Positions 1 to 5,405 of a stretch of 11,602 nucleotides of DNA are shown here, piece by piece. The stretch is from contig DIZP01000040.1 of assembly GCA_002429375.1 (NCBI GenBank), positions 2,773 to 14,374 of the forward strand, in the 5' to 3' direction. The position numbers and the translations under genes are program-made. The notes beneath the pieces are model-generated. The model was not told where the DNA came from, searched no databases, and worked only from the letters and a program-made list of their open reading frames with translations. The DNA comes from a bacterium UBA6025. Its GTDB lineage: Bacteria; Patescibacteriota; Saccharimonadia; Saccharimonadales; Saccharimonadaceae. How positions within the stretch are numbered: the stretch's first letter is position 1; each line of letters begins with the position of its first letter.

Positions 1-435
1 GCTCAAAAATGGCTGGCCGAAAATGTTTGGTGGTTGGCTATTATTAGCGTTGTCGCTTCTGTCATTGGGATGTTTATATTGTTTAACGCAATTATGGCAT
101 ACCTTGCCTTCCTCGGGGCAGCTATTGGGTTTTATTCTGCACAAACCTACGCAAGCGGGTGGATTGTCGCGACATTGTTGTCGTTGGTATTTAGTATTGC
201 AACCACAGTCCTGACAGCTCTTGCGATCAATCCTTTAAAAAAGTCACAAAAGAAGGGTTGGGATTTGCTCTTTTTGGCGCTGCTGGTGGGTGCAGTCTCT
301 GTGCTTGTTAGTGCGGTTGCGAGTCTCAATCTGGGTATCTTTATAAGTAACATCATCTTTGGTGGCATCGGGCTTGCCATCGGGGCCTACTTCTTGTTTC
401 AGCTTCGTTCGTATTTTATTAAAACGACAAGATAA
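1..435 (+). CDS. multi-pass membrane protein, 5'-truncated by window edge
   Basis: The frame is open from base 1 to a TAA at 433-435, giving 144 visible residues. The true start lies upstream of the window; a TTG at 34 is a poor start because the reading continues upstream with AQKWLAENVWW in the same frame. The protein is almost entirely hydrophobic, with about four to five membrane segments (roughly residues 12-35, 38-55, 62-80, 93-112 and 116-135). A short basic loop (NPLKKSQKKGW, about 81-91) separates two halves, and the C-terminus is basic (RSYFIKTTR), so it probably lies in the cytoplasm. No catalytic motif is visible. Short membrane proteins of this style, with an 'ENVWWLAII' entry into the first helix, are common in Patescibacteria (recollection, not a search). 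Function unknown. No clear terminator follows, and the tRNA promoter begins about 40 bases downstream. Confidence 0.8.
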   Translation, partial: AQKWLAENVWWLAIISVVASVIGMFILFNAIMAYLAFLGAAIGFYSAQTYASGWIVATLLSLVFSIATTVLTALAINPLKKSQKKGWDLLFLALLVGAVSVLVSAVASLNLGIFISNIIFGGIGLAIGAYFLFQLRSYFIKTTR

Positions 436-477
436 ACCACTTTTCTTACACCATCGGTTGTAAAATAGCTTCTTGAC

Positions 478-506
478 TTGAGCCAACACCTCAATTAGTG
501 TACAAT
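478..506 (+). promoter_or_regulatory. promoter of tRNA-Gln
   Basis: A -35 box TTGAGC (478-483) and a -10 box TACAAT (501-506) are separated by exactly 17 bases, each differing from consensus at one or two positions. Transcription would start near 513 and give a leader of about 85 nt before the tRNA. No other gene in the right orientation lies between them. Confidence 0.6.
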
Positions 507-520
507 TCGTAGTGCTAATG

Positions 521-542
521 GGGCGACCGCCACGTGGTAAGG
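521..542 (+). other. possible tRNA 5'-half remnant
   Basis: These 22 bases match the first part of the tRNA-Gln gene (600-621) at 16 of 22 positions, including the D-arm run GTGGTAAGG. No anticodon arm or 3' half follows. It could be a remnant of an old tandem tRNA copy, or chance similarity in the tRNA leader. Confidence 0.25.
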
Positions 543-598
543 TTCCATAAAACCACCGCTTAACTAGCGCAAAAGTATCTGTACCTCAATATATATAA

Positions 599-673
599 TG
601 GGATGTGGCCAAGTGGTAAGGCATCGGCTTTTGGTGCCGACATTCGGGGGTTCGAATCCCTCCATCCCAGCCA
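599..673 (+). tRNA. tRNA-Gln (anticodon TTG), CCA encoded
   Basis: All arms pair. The acceptor is TGGGATG (599-605) with CATCCCA (663-669), followed by discriminator G670 and encoded CCA (671-673). The D-stem is GCC (608-610) with GGC (620-622). The anticodon stem is TCGGC (624-628) with GCCGA (636-640), and its loop TTTTGGT carries anticodon TTG at 631-633. The T-arm is GGGGG, then TTCGAAT, then CCCTC (646-662), with one G-T pair. The tRNA reads glutamine CAA codons. The gene marks the left edge of the accessory island: a partial copy of its 3' end lies at 836-855, as expected where an element has integrated at a tRNA 3' end. Confidence 0.97.
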
Positions 674-681
674 AGCATAAG

Positions 682-705
682 CTCGACCTTTTTGGTCGAG
701 TTTTT
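682..705 (+). terminator. rho-independent terminator of tRNA-Gln
   Basis: A perfect 7-bp stem CTCGACC/GGTCGAG (682-688 with 694-700) with a five-T loop is followed directly by TTTTT (701-705). It lies 9 bases after the tRNA CCA. Confidence 0.85.
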
Positions 706-710
706 GCTTG

Positions 711-835
711 TCACGGGCTTGGAGCGATTCGAAGCCCCGAGTGCACATTCGGGGTGAACACTGCCACCCGGCAGTGTGAGAAATCATTGCTTGGCCGAAG
801 CGGCAGGGCTTTAGCCCGAGAGTGGAGCATGAATG
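711..835. other. GC-rich hairpin-dense block, possible structured RNA
   Basis: Within 125 bases there are four short, good stems: CCCCGA/TCGGGG (735-740 with 749-754), ACACTGCC/GGCAGTGT (758-765 with 770-777), GCCG/CGGC (794-797 with 801-804) and GGGCT/AGCCC (806-810 with 813-817). An alternative stem GGGCTT/AAGCCC (715-720 with 732-737) competes with the first. The block is clearly richer in G+C than the DNA to its right. Reading frames cross it on both strands, but they look like translated tRNA and hairpin sequence rather than protein. It sits between the tRNA-Gln terminator and the partial copy of the tRNA 3' end. It may be an ncRNA or a recombination-site structure; I recognise no known family. 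Confidence 0.4.
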
Positions 836-855
836 TCGAATATCCCTCCATCCCA
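836..855 (+). repeat. partial duplicate of the tRNA-Gln 3' end (att-like)
   Basis: The sequence repeats tRNA positions 652-669 (TCGAAT then CCCTCCATCCCA) with only a two-base AT insertion after TCGAAT. The discriminator G and CCA are not copied. The rest of the T-arm and acceptor strand is absent, so this is not a working tRNA. Duplicated tRNA 3' ends are the usual footprint of tyrosine-recombinase integration. Confidence 0.6.
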
Positions 856-856
856 A

Positions 857-1232
857 TTATTTATATTTCATCCCAGCGGCAATTATAGTTCGCTCATCGC
901 ACCGTTCAAGGTAGTATGACTCGCGATGCTCGTCATCTCCACCTATGACCGAAACCTCTTCGCTCTCTTTTGCTCTGCTATGGATAAAATAGACACGTAT
1001 AATAAGGTTAATGGCCGTAATCTTGAAATTCGAGTATCTCGAGCTTAAAGTGAGGCCTGTGGGTAACAAGTAATACGTTCATACACTCAGCTAAGGCTTC
1101 CTGCTCTGTACTGGCGTGACATACGCGTGTGTCTTTCGGTTATACTGTTGTTAAGCATGTATGAATATGCGACTGTATAAAGTCGTCAACTATTTGTTTT
1201 ATATTCGTTTTTTCCCATTGCTTCGTACTTAC
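857..1232 (-). pseudogene. broken gene, about 125 codons, unknown family
   Basis: On the minus strand a continuous protein-like reading begins at 1232 (VSTKQWEKTNIKQIVDDFIQ). It meets one in-frame TAA (1140-1142), continues as RVCHASTEQEALAECMNVLL and on to EFQDYGH, and stops at 1008-1010. Just before that stop the reading can move to another frame that runs INLIIRVYFIHSRAKESEEV and on to ERCDERTIIAAGMKYK, ending with a TAA at 857-859. There is no standard start codon at the 5' end. One nonsense codon, one frameshift and a missing start fit a decayed gene; assembly errors could mimic part of this. The family is not recognised. It follows the DUF3892 gene on the same strand, with a terminator between them. 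Confidence 0.4.
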
Positions 1233-1251
1233 CTAAAATATAATAATTTCA

Positions 1252-1279
1252 AGAAAAGCCCATATTGTAGGGCTTCTCT
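1252..1279 (-). terminator. terminator of the DUF3892 gene
   Basis: On the minus strand the stem GAAGCCC/GGGCTTTTC has a loop of about 8 bases and is followed by an A/T-rich stretch. It begins about 8 bases after the stop codon of the minus-strand gene at 1287-1562. Confidence 0.5.
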
Positions 1280-1286
1280 GACTTAT

Positions 1287-1562
1287 TTAGCAGCCCGGTA
1301 GGCTTAACAAGTTGTTGGCTTTAGATGCATCTGCGCGTGTTTGAAGATATTGGATGTGGCCGTTATCTTTTACATCACATCTTGCTTCATTGCCGTCTTC
1401 GTTGACGTATGCGTATGTATTATTGGTTTTGAGCCAATTAATAAACCATTGACGTTCAAAAACATGTACCTTACCATCGTCTTGAAGCTGGCCGTAATGG
1501 CTGATTGCTTCATATCGATCGTCACGATCTGGTTTGCGAATATGAGTAATTCTAGCTGACAT
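1287..1562 (-). CDS. DUF3892 family protein
   Basis: A 91-residue protein beginning MSARITHIRKPDRDDRYEAI. The opening ITHIRKPDR motif, the central aromatic region, the strand with RCDVKDNGHIQYLQTRADA, and the closing NNLLSLPGC (residues 83-91) match the pattern I know for DUF3892, whose members typically end NNLLSLPECP; here the end is slightly shorter. Function is unknown in the family. DUF3892 proteins are small, soluble and scattered across mobile or accessory DNA. The start is supported by AGGAAGG on the minus strand (about 1572-1578), roughly 10 bases upstream, and by a TAGAAT -10 box at 1587-1592. It is divergent from the S24 repressor gene, and an inverted repeat (1604-1623) overlaps its promoter, so control by that repressor is possible but unproven. 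Confidence 0.85.
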   Translation of the reverse strand: MSARITHIRKPDRDDRYEAISHYGQLQDDGKVHVFERQWFINWLKTNNTYAYVNEDGNEARCDVKDNGHIQYLQTRADASKANNLLSLPGC

Positions 1563-1594
1563 ATGATTTTATCCTTCCTGTTCCGCATTCTACC

Positions 1595-1631
1595 CTCCTG
1601 GAAGTAACGCGAAACTTTGTTACGAAAGGAG
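1595..1631. promoter_or_regulatory. dyad in the divergent promoter region, possible operator
   Basis: Nested arms CTCCT/AGGAG (1595-1599 with 1627-1631) and GTAAC-N10-GTTAC (1604-1608 with 1619-1623) form an imperfect palindrome. It spans the space upstream of the DUF3892 -10 box. The neighbouring S24-family gene encodes a likely DNA-binding repressor, so this is a candidate operator. It does not match the E. coli (CTG-N10-CAG) or Gram-positive (GAAC-N4-GTTC) SOS boxes. Confidence 0.35.
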
Positions 1632-1639
1632 CAATTGCT
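1630..1639. promoter_or_regulatory. perfect 10-bp palindrome, possible operator half
   Basis: AGCAATTGCT is a perfect palindrome lying directly beside the larger dyad between the divergent DUF3892 and S24 repressor genes. It may be a second protein-binding site or chance. Confidence 0.25.
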
Positions 1640-1731
1640 TACCTCGTCCCACCTCGTTGCGGTAGCTGTGTCCATAATATCACTTACGATTCAAAAAAGA
1701 CAGAAAAAAAACACAAAACATGACTTTCTTC

Positions 1732-1740
1732 TGTTATAAT
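1732..1740 (+). promoter_or_regulatory. extended -10 promoter of the S24 repressor gene (leaderless)
   Basis: TG-T-TATAAT is a perfect extended -10 box. Its end is 7 bases before the ATG at 1748, so transcription should begin at or next to the start codon. There is no Shine-Dalgarno sequence and no good -35 box. The same arrangement occurs before the genes at 5796 and 7189. Confidence 0.65.
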
Positions 1741-1747
1741 AATATCA

Positions 1748-2377
1748 ATGAACGTGATACAACAAAAATTGCTCGACCTTGCTCGCGTATATGATCTACG
1801 AAGTATGAAAAGAGTTGACCTACTCCAAATGGTTGAAGGTGAATATCCGTCACAGATCACACATCATATGAATCAACTGATCAAACGCGGCGATTTGGTC
1901 TTATCGGGTAATAAGCTCATACCATCGATCAGGTTGGCGGCTGGGTTCTTTACAGTGCCTGTAATGGGTGAAGCTGATTGTGGTGAGGCGACTAAGTTTG
2001 CAAATGGAAACATTATAGACAATATTGTAATATCACCGTCTTTAGTAAAGTCAAAGTACCCAGAACGGCTATATTCGCTAATTGCAAGAGGCGATTCGAT
2101 GAATAAGGCAAAGGTAAACGGCGAAAATATTGAAGATGGTGACTTTGTATTAGTGGAAAAAATCGACGGCTATATGCCGAAGCAAAATGATATTGTTGTT
2201 TCCAACATTGGTGGTCTTGCAAATATCAAGAAATTTCATCGAGAAACAAACCGCATTGTCTTGTTACCTGACTCGTATCGAGGCGATTACTACCCGATAT
2301 TTATTGACTCAAATGATGAGTTTTCCGTAGAAGGAAAAGTTGTTGGAGTAGTTAAAGCCGTACGTCAAGCTGCATAA
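1748..2377 (+). CDS. LexA-like S24-family self-cleaving repressor
   Basis: A 209-residue protein with an N-terminal winged-helix-like domain (about 1-62, containing VDLLQMVEGEYPSQITHHMN) and a C-terminal LexA/UmuD-type peptidase domain. The probable self-cleavage site is Cys78-Gly79 in GEADCGEAT; UmuD also uses Cys-Gly, while classical LexA uses Ala-Gly. The catalytic Ser is S117 (ARGDSM) and the general-base Lys is K161 or K162 (LANIKKF), 44-45 residues later. In this family, activated RecA or a similar signal triggers self-cleavage and derepression. The gene heads a run with two unknown genes (gap 20 bases, then a 4-base overlap) and is divergent from a DUF3892 gene. It probably represses its own operon in response to damage. 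Whether it is the cell's main LexA or a cassette-borne repressor cannot be told here; its place in the island favours the latter. Confidence 0.85.
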   Translation: MNVIQQKLLDLARVYDLRSMKRVDLLQMVEGEYPSQITHHMNQLIKRGDLVLSGNKLIPSIRLAAGFFTVPVMGEADCGEATKFANGNIIDNIVISPSLVKSKYPERLYSLIARGDSMNKAKVNGENIEDGDFVLVEKIDGYMPKQNDIVVSNIGGLANIKKFHRETNRIVLLPDSYRGDYYPIFIDSNDEFSVEGKVVGVVKAVRQAA

Positions 2378-2397
2378 CTAGTAAGAATTTATACCAA

Positions 2398-3231
2398 ATG
2401 AGTACTAAAAAAAGCACAACCAATAAGCGTATTAAAATTATGGGCCCAAGTGTTCAAGAATTATCCAGCCCACTATTGTCCTCTTTATTGGAGTCTCGTC
2501 ATCGTCGTAATATTCAGTATCGTCAATTGTTACGCTTTAACCCCTTAAGTCTTGCCTTTGACGAGCTACTAGCATGCCTCGAGTTTCTGAGTAGAATAAA
2601 TAATCTTGACCCAGAGATAGTCCATCTCTTAGATGTGGCACAACAATGGGTAATTGATGGCGTAGACCACATATTGTCACAATCTGATCCAGATAGTCCT
2701 GAGGAGTCTAGGAAACTTCTTGAACTGGAGTTCTTATTCCGGGACTTTGCAGCTACACCTGACCAATTAGATATATGGAAATCTATGGAATCATGGAAAC
2801 GACATAAATTATTTGGATTCAGTGAACTTCGAAAGCGTGAAGAAAAGCGACAAGGCCTTGACAGTGAAACGGTTTTGGCACAAAGAGACTACTGGATTAC
2901 ACATAGTATTGAAAGTCACCCGAAACCAATTAAGGATGTTCGCCCTATTACCGAAGACGGCACTCGGTCCCTCCTAAGCTCATTAGGTGATATCTTACAT
3001 CACGCTGCATCTGTAGTAGAGGCTGCAGCTATTTGCGTTCAGGCACAGGGCATAACGATTCCTGATGAATTTTCTCAGCTTTCAAGAGAGGCTTATCAAA
3101 CATGCACCGATAAAATTAGAACTGTATTGCATTCACACATCCCGGATGAAACATACGAATCACTAAGACAACCTCGGCCCCAAAAGCAGGTTTCTATAGA
3201 GCACTGGAATAAAAAAGTTGAGAAGGAATGA
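2398..3231 (+). CDS. helical protein of unknown function, operon partner of the S24 repressor
   Basis: A 277-residue protein, mostly predicted helical, with a basic N-terminus (STKKSTTNKRIK) and no signal peptide or membrane segment. I do not recognise a family. Visible features are a charged central stretch (DIWKSMESWKRHKLFGFSEL, about 125-144), a following RKREEKRQ segment, and a small-residue helix (HHAASVVEAAAICVQAQGI). It starts 20 bases after the repressor stop, with no clear Shine-Dalgarno sequence; a second ATG at 2440 is possible. Its 3' end overlaps the next start by 4 bases (ATGA at 3228-3231), a sign of translational coupling. Context suggests a repressor-controlled stress, defence or mobile-element function, which is inference only. 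Confidence 0.75.
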   Translation: MSTKKSTTNKRIKIMGPSVQELSSPLLSSLLESRHRRNIQYRQLLRFNPLSLAFDELLACLEFLSRINNLDPEIVHLLDVAQQWVIDGVDHILSQSDPDSPEESRKLLELEFLFRDFAATPDQLDIWKSMESWKRHKLFGFSELRKREEKRQGLDSETVLAQRDYWITHSIESHPKPIKDVRPITEDGTRSLLSSLGDILHHAASVVEAAAICVQAQGITIPDEFSQLSREAYQTCTDKIRTVLHSHIPDETYESLRQPRPQKQVSIEHWNKKVEKE

Positions 3232-3842
3232 CACCTATGCGCAGTCAGTCTGAATTAATTGGATTATTTGAATACAAAACCAAATTATTAGGTCAGGCCC
3301 TCAAGAAGGGTGGTCTATATGATGCGATTGAGGCTGCAGGTTTGATTCGTGACCTACTCTTGTCAGATAGTAATGGACTCCAGGGTGCTATATTGAAAGA
3401 AATTCCTGAATTAAAAAATAGACGTAATCGAAAGATTAAATTTGAAGTAAAATTTCTTGGAAGTACCTACCATAATAACTTTAAGGGATATCCTTTAATT
3501 GCTAGTGCCCCAAATAAAACGATGATATGCCCCCATAAAGAATTTAATGGAGTACAAAGCTTTAATAGGCATGACTTTTTAGCGCTACCAATATTATGTA
3601 CACCTCATGGACATTATACATATAAGGACATCGTATCATTTGCGGCAAATAAGTTAGGGTCGAGACATTTTGATCGAAAATCAGGTAGTGAAGATCAGCT
3701 TGCTTTGCATGAAGTTAGAGAAAAATTTGGATTCGATGGGTTTGATCCAATAACTACATCCATCTTAGGCTTAGGAACTGTCGTATGCACGACATGTAAT
3801 AAATTTATAACCCGACTTGAAGAGCTTGGTCTAAAACCATAG
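3228..3842 (+). CDS. Cys/His-rich protein of unknown function, third gene of the S24 operon
   Basis: A 204-residue protein, soluble, not assigned to a named family. The N-terminal third is helical. The C-terminal part holds a dense set of possible metal ligands: CPH (101-103), CTPHGH (124-129) and CTTC (187-190). The stretch TYKDIVSFAANKLGSRHFDR (131-150) resembles a motif (…ANKxGGxHxD…) I have seen in uncharacterised accessory proteins. The ATG at 3228 overlaps the upstream stop as ATGA. However, AAGGA at 3223-3227 stands 9 bases before a second ATG at 3237 (Met4), so translation may begin there. Repeat R1 follows 10 bases after the stop. The role is probably tied to the 277-aa partner. Confidence 0.75.
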   Translation: MTPMRSQSELIGLFEYKTKLLGQALKKGGLYDAIEAAGLIRDLLLSDSNGLQGAILKEIPELKNRRNRKIKFEVKFLGSTYHNNFKGYPLIASAPNKTMICPHKEFNGVQSFNRHDFLALPILCTPHGHYTYKDIVSFAANKLGSRHFDRKSGSEDQLALHEVREKFGFDGFDPITTSILGLGTVVCTTCNKFITRLEELGLKP

Positions 3843-3852
3843 AATTTACAAG

Positions 3853-3882
3853 TTCCTGGAACACGTCCACTAACCCCAGCCA
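3853..3882 (+). repeat. direct repeat R1 of the cassette-like array
   Basis: The repeat begins TTCCTGGAACACGTCC and ends CCCCAGCCA. It matches R2 at 27 of 29 positions, R3 at 25 and R4 at 23. Its last bases, CCCAGCCAAG, are identical to the end of tRNA-Gln plus the next two bases. It lies just after the S24 operon. Confidence 0.8.
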
Positions 3883-3896
3883 AGATGCTCATATTT

Positions 3897-3924
3897 AAAA
3901 AGACTTCATTCGTGGAGTCTTTTT
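3897..3924. terminator. bidirectional terminator attached to R1
   Basis: A 12-bp stem AAAAAGACTTCA/TGGAGTCTTTTT encloses a TTCG loop. The A-run and T-run make it work on both strands, so it can end the S24 operon from the left and the minus-strand 123-aa gene (stop at 3932-3934) from the right. A homologous terminator follows R2, with paired base changes that keep the stem. Confidence 0.85.
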
Positions 3925-3931
3925 GTTTATA

Positions 3932-4303
3932 CTACTCTTTTGTATTTATCTTTCTGAGTGACGCTGCAAGACGTAGAGCTGTCGCGTCTCTTGATAGAGT
4001 ATTAGTCGTGTAGTGGAACGTTTCGTCAAATTGCAGAAGTGCGTTTTCAAGGTTAGGGATGCCCCTAGCAACAATGGCCGTCTCTTTGCTTGTCAGCGGA
4101 AATGGCTGCACGATGTCGCTTGTCTGAGGAATTGCGTTTAAGGCTCGTCGTGCTAAATTACGGTGCACGCTTCTTTCAAATGGATGGAAAATATTAGGAA
4201 ACTTTGCCCAATTGTTATTAGCTACTAGCGATATGACTTCAATTTCTTCGGCGGTTGTGAGGGTTAAACGAGCACCACCATTAAGAGGGTTATAGAGTTC
4301 CAT
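3932..4303 (-). CDS. 123-aa protein of unknown function, minus strand
   Basis: A 123-residue soluble protein beginning MELYNPLNGGARLTLTTAEE, mostly helical after residue 15, with no signal peptide and no Cys. I do not recognise it. It is the only gene between R1 and R2 and runs opposite to its neighbours. Upstream on the minus strand are a TTTACA and a TATACA box 15 bases apart, leaving a leader of about 13 bases and no Shine-Dalgarno sequence. Its stop lies 8 bases from the bidirectional terminator of R1. Gene size and isolation between two repeats fit a single-gene cassette. Coding status rests on protein-like composition and a sound promoter and terminator, not on a family match. Confidence 0.6.
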   Translation of the reverse strand: MELYNPLNGGARLTLTTAEEIEVISLVANNNWAKFPNIFHPFERSVHRNLARRALNAIPQTSDIVQPFPLTSKETAIVARGIPNLENALLQFDETFHYTTNTLSRDATALRLAASLRKINTKE

Positions 4304-4351
4304 GAATACTCAATACTGTATAACAATATTGTCGAAATGTAAATTGAATTC

Positions 4352-4381
4352 TTCCTGGAACACATCCACTAACTCCAGCCA
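4352..4381 (+). repeat. direct repeat R2 of the cassette-like array
   Basis: The repeat begins TTCCTGGAACACATCC and ends CTCCAGCCA, and matches R1 at 27 of 29 positions. The next 51 bases also align with R1 without gaps (about 39 of 51 identical), so the repeated unit here is about 80 bases and includes the terminator. Confidence 0.8.
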
Positions 4382-4395
4382 AAATGATCATGCTT

Positions 4396-4423
4396 ATAAA
4401 GACTTCATTAACGAAGTCTTTAT
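4396..4423. terminator. bidirectional terminator attached to R2
   Basis: An 11-bp stem ATAAAGACTTC/GAAGTCTTTAT encloses the loop ATTAAC. Compared with the R1 terminator, an A-T pair has become T-A and a T-G pair has become T-A, so the stem has been kept while the sequence changed. Confidence 0.75.
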
Positions 4424-4488
4424 GTTTGTGCTTTGGCAATGTCGTATTTTCTGGTTTAATTAACATAACCCAGTAATTCCACTTGAGC

Positions 4489-4514
4489 CCTTTCGCTCTG
4501 TGTAGAGTGAAAGG
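4489..4514. other. strong hairpin upstream of the 130-aa gene
   Basis: CCTTTCGCTCT pairs with AGAGTGAAAGG over 11 bp (one G-T pair) around a GTGT loop. There is no T-run, so it is not a simple terminator. It lies 33 bases before the ATG at 4548 and may be a 5' UTR element. The rest of 4424-4547 shows nothing else I can name. Confidence 0.5.
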
Positions 4515-4547
4515 TGTACATCGACAGAGCAATGGATTGGAAACAGC

Positions 4548-4940
4548 ATGCCGGTCATGATGATGATGCAGCAATCGGTGCTGCTTGTTGTGGGTAAGGT
4601 TCACGACAGGTATCTCGACTACGGCAAATGCGCCTTCCTGGAGGATGGTCACATTGCCAAAACAGTTCGCATTTCCCAGGCAGATTTCCAGGAGGGATTC
4701 TGCAACTACCTGGGTGAGCGCAACATAGGCAACCTCGCGGGTATCGCTTCATTGATGGCTCGCCAGGGACGACCTGTCCTTTCTGCGCATCGGGCCATCG
4801 AGTCCTGCGGAGGTAGGGTCGGCGGTGTCATGCTGGATCAGCCTTCGTGGCGTCTCTCGCATTGGGACGGCGATCTCTTTACGGGGGTCCCGACCTGGAT
4901 GGTTGCCAAAGATGGCCGCATCGGGTTGTTGCCCGACTAG
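4548..4940 (+). CDS. 130-aa protein of unknown function, GC-shifted cassette gene
   Basis: A 130-residue protein whose G+C is clearly higher than that of the 123-aa and S24-operon genes on its left, so it probably has a different origin. The N-terminus is unusual (MPVMMMMQQSVLLVVGKVHD). The body reads YLDYGKCAFLEDGHIAKTVR and then RISQADFQEGFCNYLGERN, followed by a Gly-rich central part and an end rich in Trp and Asp (SWRLSHWDGDLFTGVPTW). No family is recognised. The ribosome binding site is weak (TTGGA about 8 bases upstream). It is the only gene between R2 and R3, and is followed by two hairpins before R3. The real start may lie a few codons inside the ORF. Cassette genes in other systems are often orphans like this. 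Confidence 0.6.
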   Translation: MPVMMMMQQSVLLVVGKVHDRYLDYGKCAFLEDGHIAKTVRISQADFQEGFCNYLGERNIGNLAGIASLMARQGRPVLSAHRAIESCGGRVGGVMLDQPSWRLSHWDGDLFTGVPTWMVAKDGRIGLLPD

Positions 4941-4960
4941 ACCAGATCCAATGCCGTTCG

Positions 4961-4991
4961 GGGGTGATAGCCGCAATGAGACTATCACCCC
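4961..4991. other. perfect 10-bp inverted repeat after the 130-aa gene
   Basis: GGGGTGATAG (4961-4970) and CTATCACCCC (4982-4991) are exact reverse complements around an 11-base loop. No T-run follows. It may be a weak terminator or a recombination-site fold. Confidence 0.6.
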
Positions 4992-5014
4992 AAAGACGAC
5001 TGAGCTCTGTCGCT

Positions 5015-5050
5015 CAAACTAAGTTTTGAATGAGTTCAAGATTTAGTTTG
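5015..5050. other. 16-bp hairpin upstream of R3
   Basis: CAAACTAAGTTTTGAA (5015-5030) pairs fully with 5035-5050, with two G-T pairs and a TGAG loop. It lies 32 bases before R3. It could be a terminator, with TTTAGTTTG at its end, or part of a folded recombination site. Confidence 0.6.
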
Positions 5051-5082
5051 ACGCGTTTTAATAGTTGATGAAACCAAAATTA

Positions 5083-5111
5083 TTCCTGGAACGCGTCCAT
5101 TACTCCCAGCC
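5083..5111 (+). repeat. direct repeat R3 of the cassette-like array
   Basis: The repeat begins TTCCTGGAACGCGTCC and ends TCCCAGCC, matching R1 at 25 of 29 positions and R2 and R4 at 23 each. Unlike R1 and R2, no attached terminator follows. Its 3' end shares TCCCAGCC with tRNA-Gln. Confidence 0.8.
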
Positions 5112-5405
5112 GCCAAACTATAGCCACGTCCTACTATTGACTTAAATACACCAAAGTGTTATCCTATGTTAGTTCTCGTGAGTAATCCGAGCGCACGTTG
5201 AAATAGTAGTGATTAGTTGAGACCGGCTCTTTGGATAGAATATATGTCTAAAGAGCTGGTCTCAAAACGAGTCAGCGTCAACCCTATGAAGGGGGTATAA
5301 TATGAACCGTTCGATTTACGCTCCAGTGGACGGCATGTAGCACTTCGGTGCGACATGTGCTTACCCGAGAATCGTTCTCGGGAGCACGCTGGTGGGAAGG
5401 CCATC
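5112..5405 (+). other. non-coding leader region between R3 and the 58-aa ORF
   Basis: Nothing is seen in 5112-5218. At 5219-5263 a 14-bp inverted repeat (GAGACCGGCTCTTT with its near-complement, one G-T pair) closes a loop that has a second small stem. A TATAAT box at 5296-5301 has no convincing -35 box. Two strong hairpins follow: CATGT-A-GCAC/GTGC-G-ACATG with a TTCG loop (5334-5357), and CCCGAGAA/TTCTCGGG with a TCG loop (5364-5382). A GGGAAGG ribosome binding site (5394-5400) then leads to the ATG. The two hairpins just before a ribosome binding site look like a structured 5' leader. No known riboswitch class is recognised. Confidence 0.5.

Noticed and set aside
521..598. A second complete tRNA gene upstream of tRNA-Gln
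   Set aside because: Only the D-arm-like 5' half resembles a tRNA; there is no anticodon stem, T-arm or CCA end.
560..888. Proteins read across the tRNA and hairpin block on both strands
   Set aside because: They are translations of tRNA-Gln, its terminator and the GC-rich hairpins (such as the GWRDSNPRMSAPKADALPLGH type). No start signals support them.
1594..1613. Degenerate R copy (TCCTGGAA, a gap, ACGCG) left of the S24 operon
   Set aside because: It shares only two short blocks with an inserted triplet, and the second half of the repeat is missing. It is better explained by the local dyad.
4008..4032. Minus-strand likeness to R4 (CGAAACG then TCCACTAC)
   Set aside because: It lies within the 123-aa coding region, needs a gap, and the match does not extend to either side, so chance is likely.
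4532..4597. Alternative short reading MDWKQHAGHDDDAAIGAACC as a real N-terminus
   Set aside because: It stops after 21 codons in another frame. A frameshift joining it to the 130-aa protein cannot be supported from one sequence.
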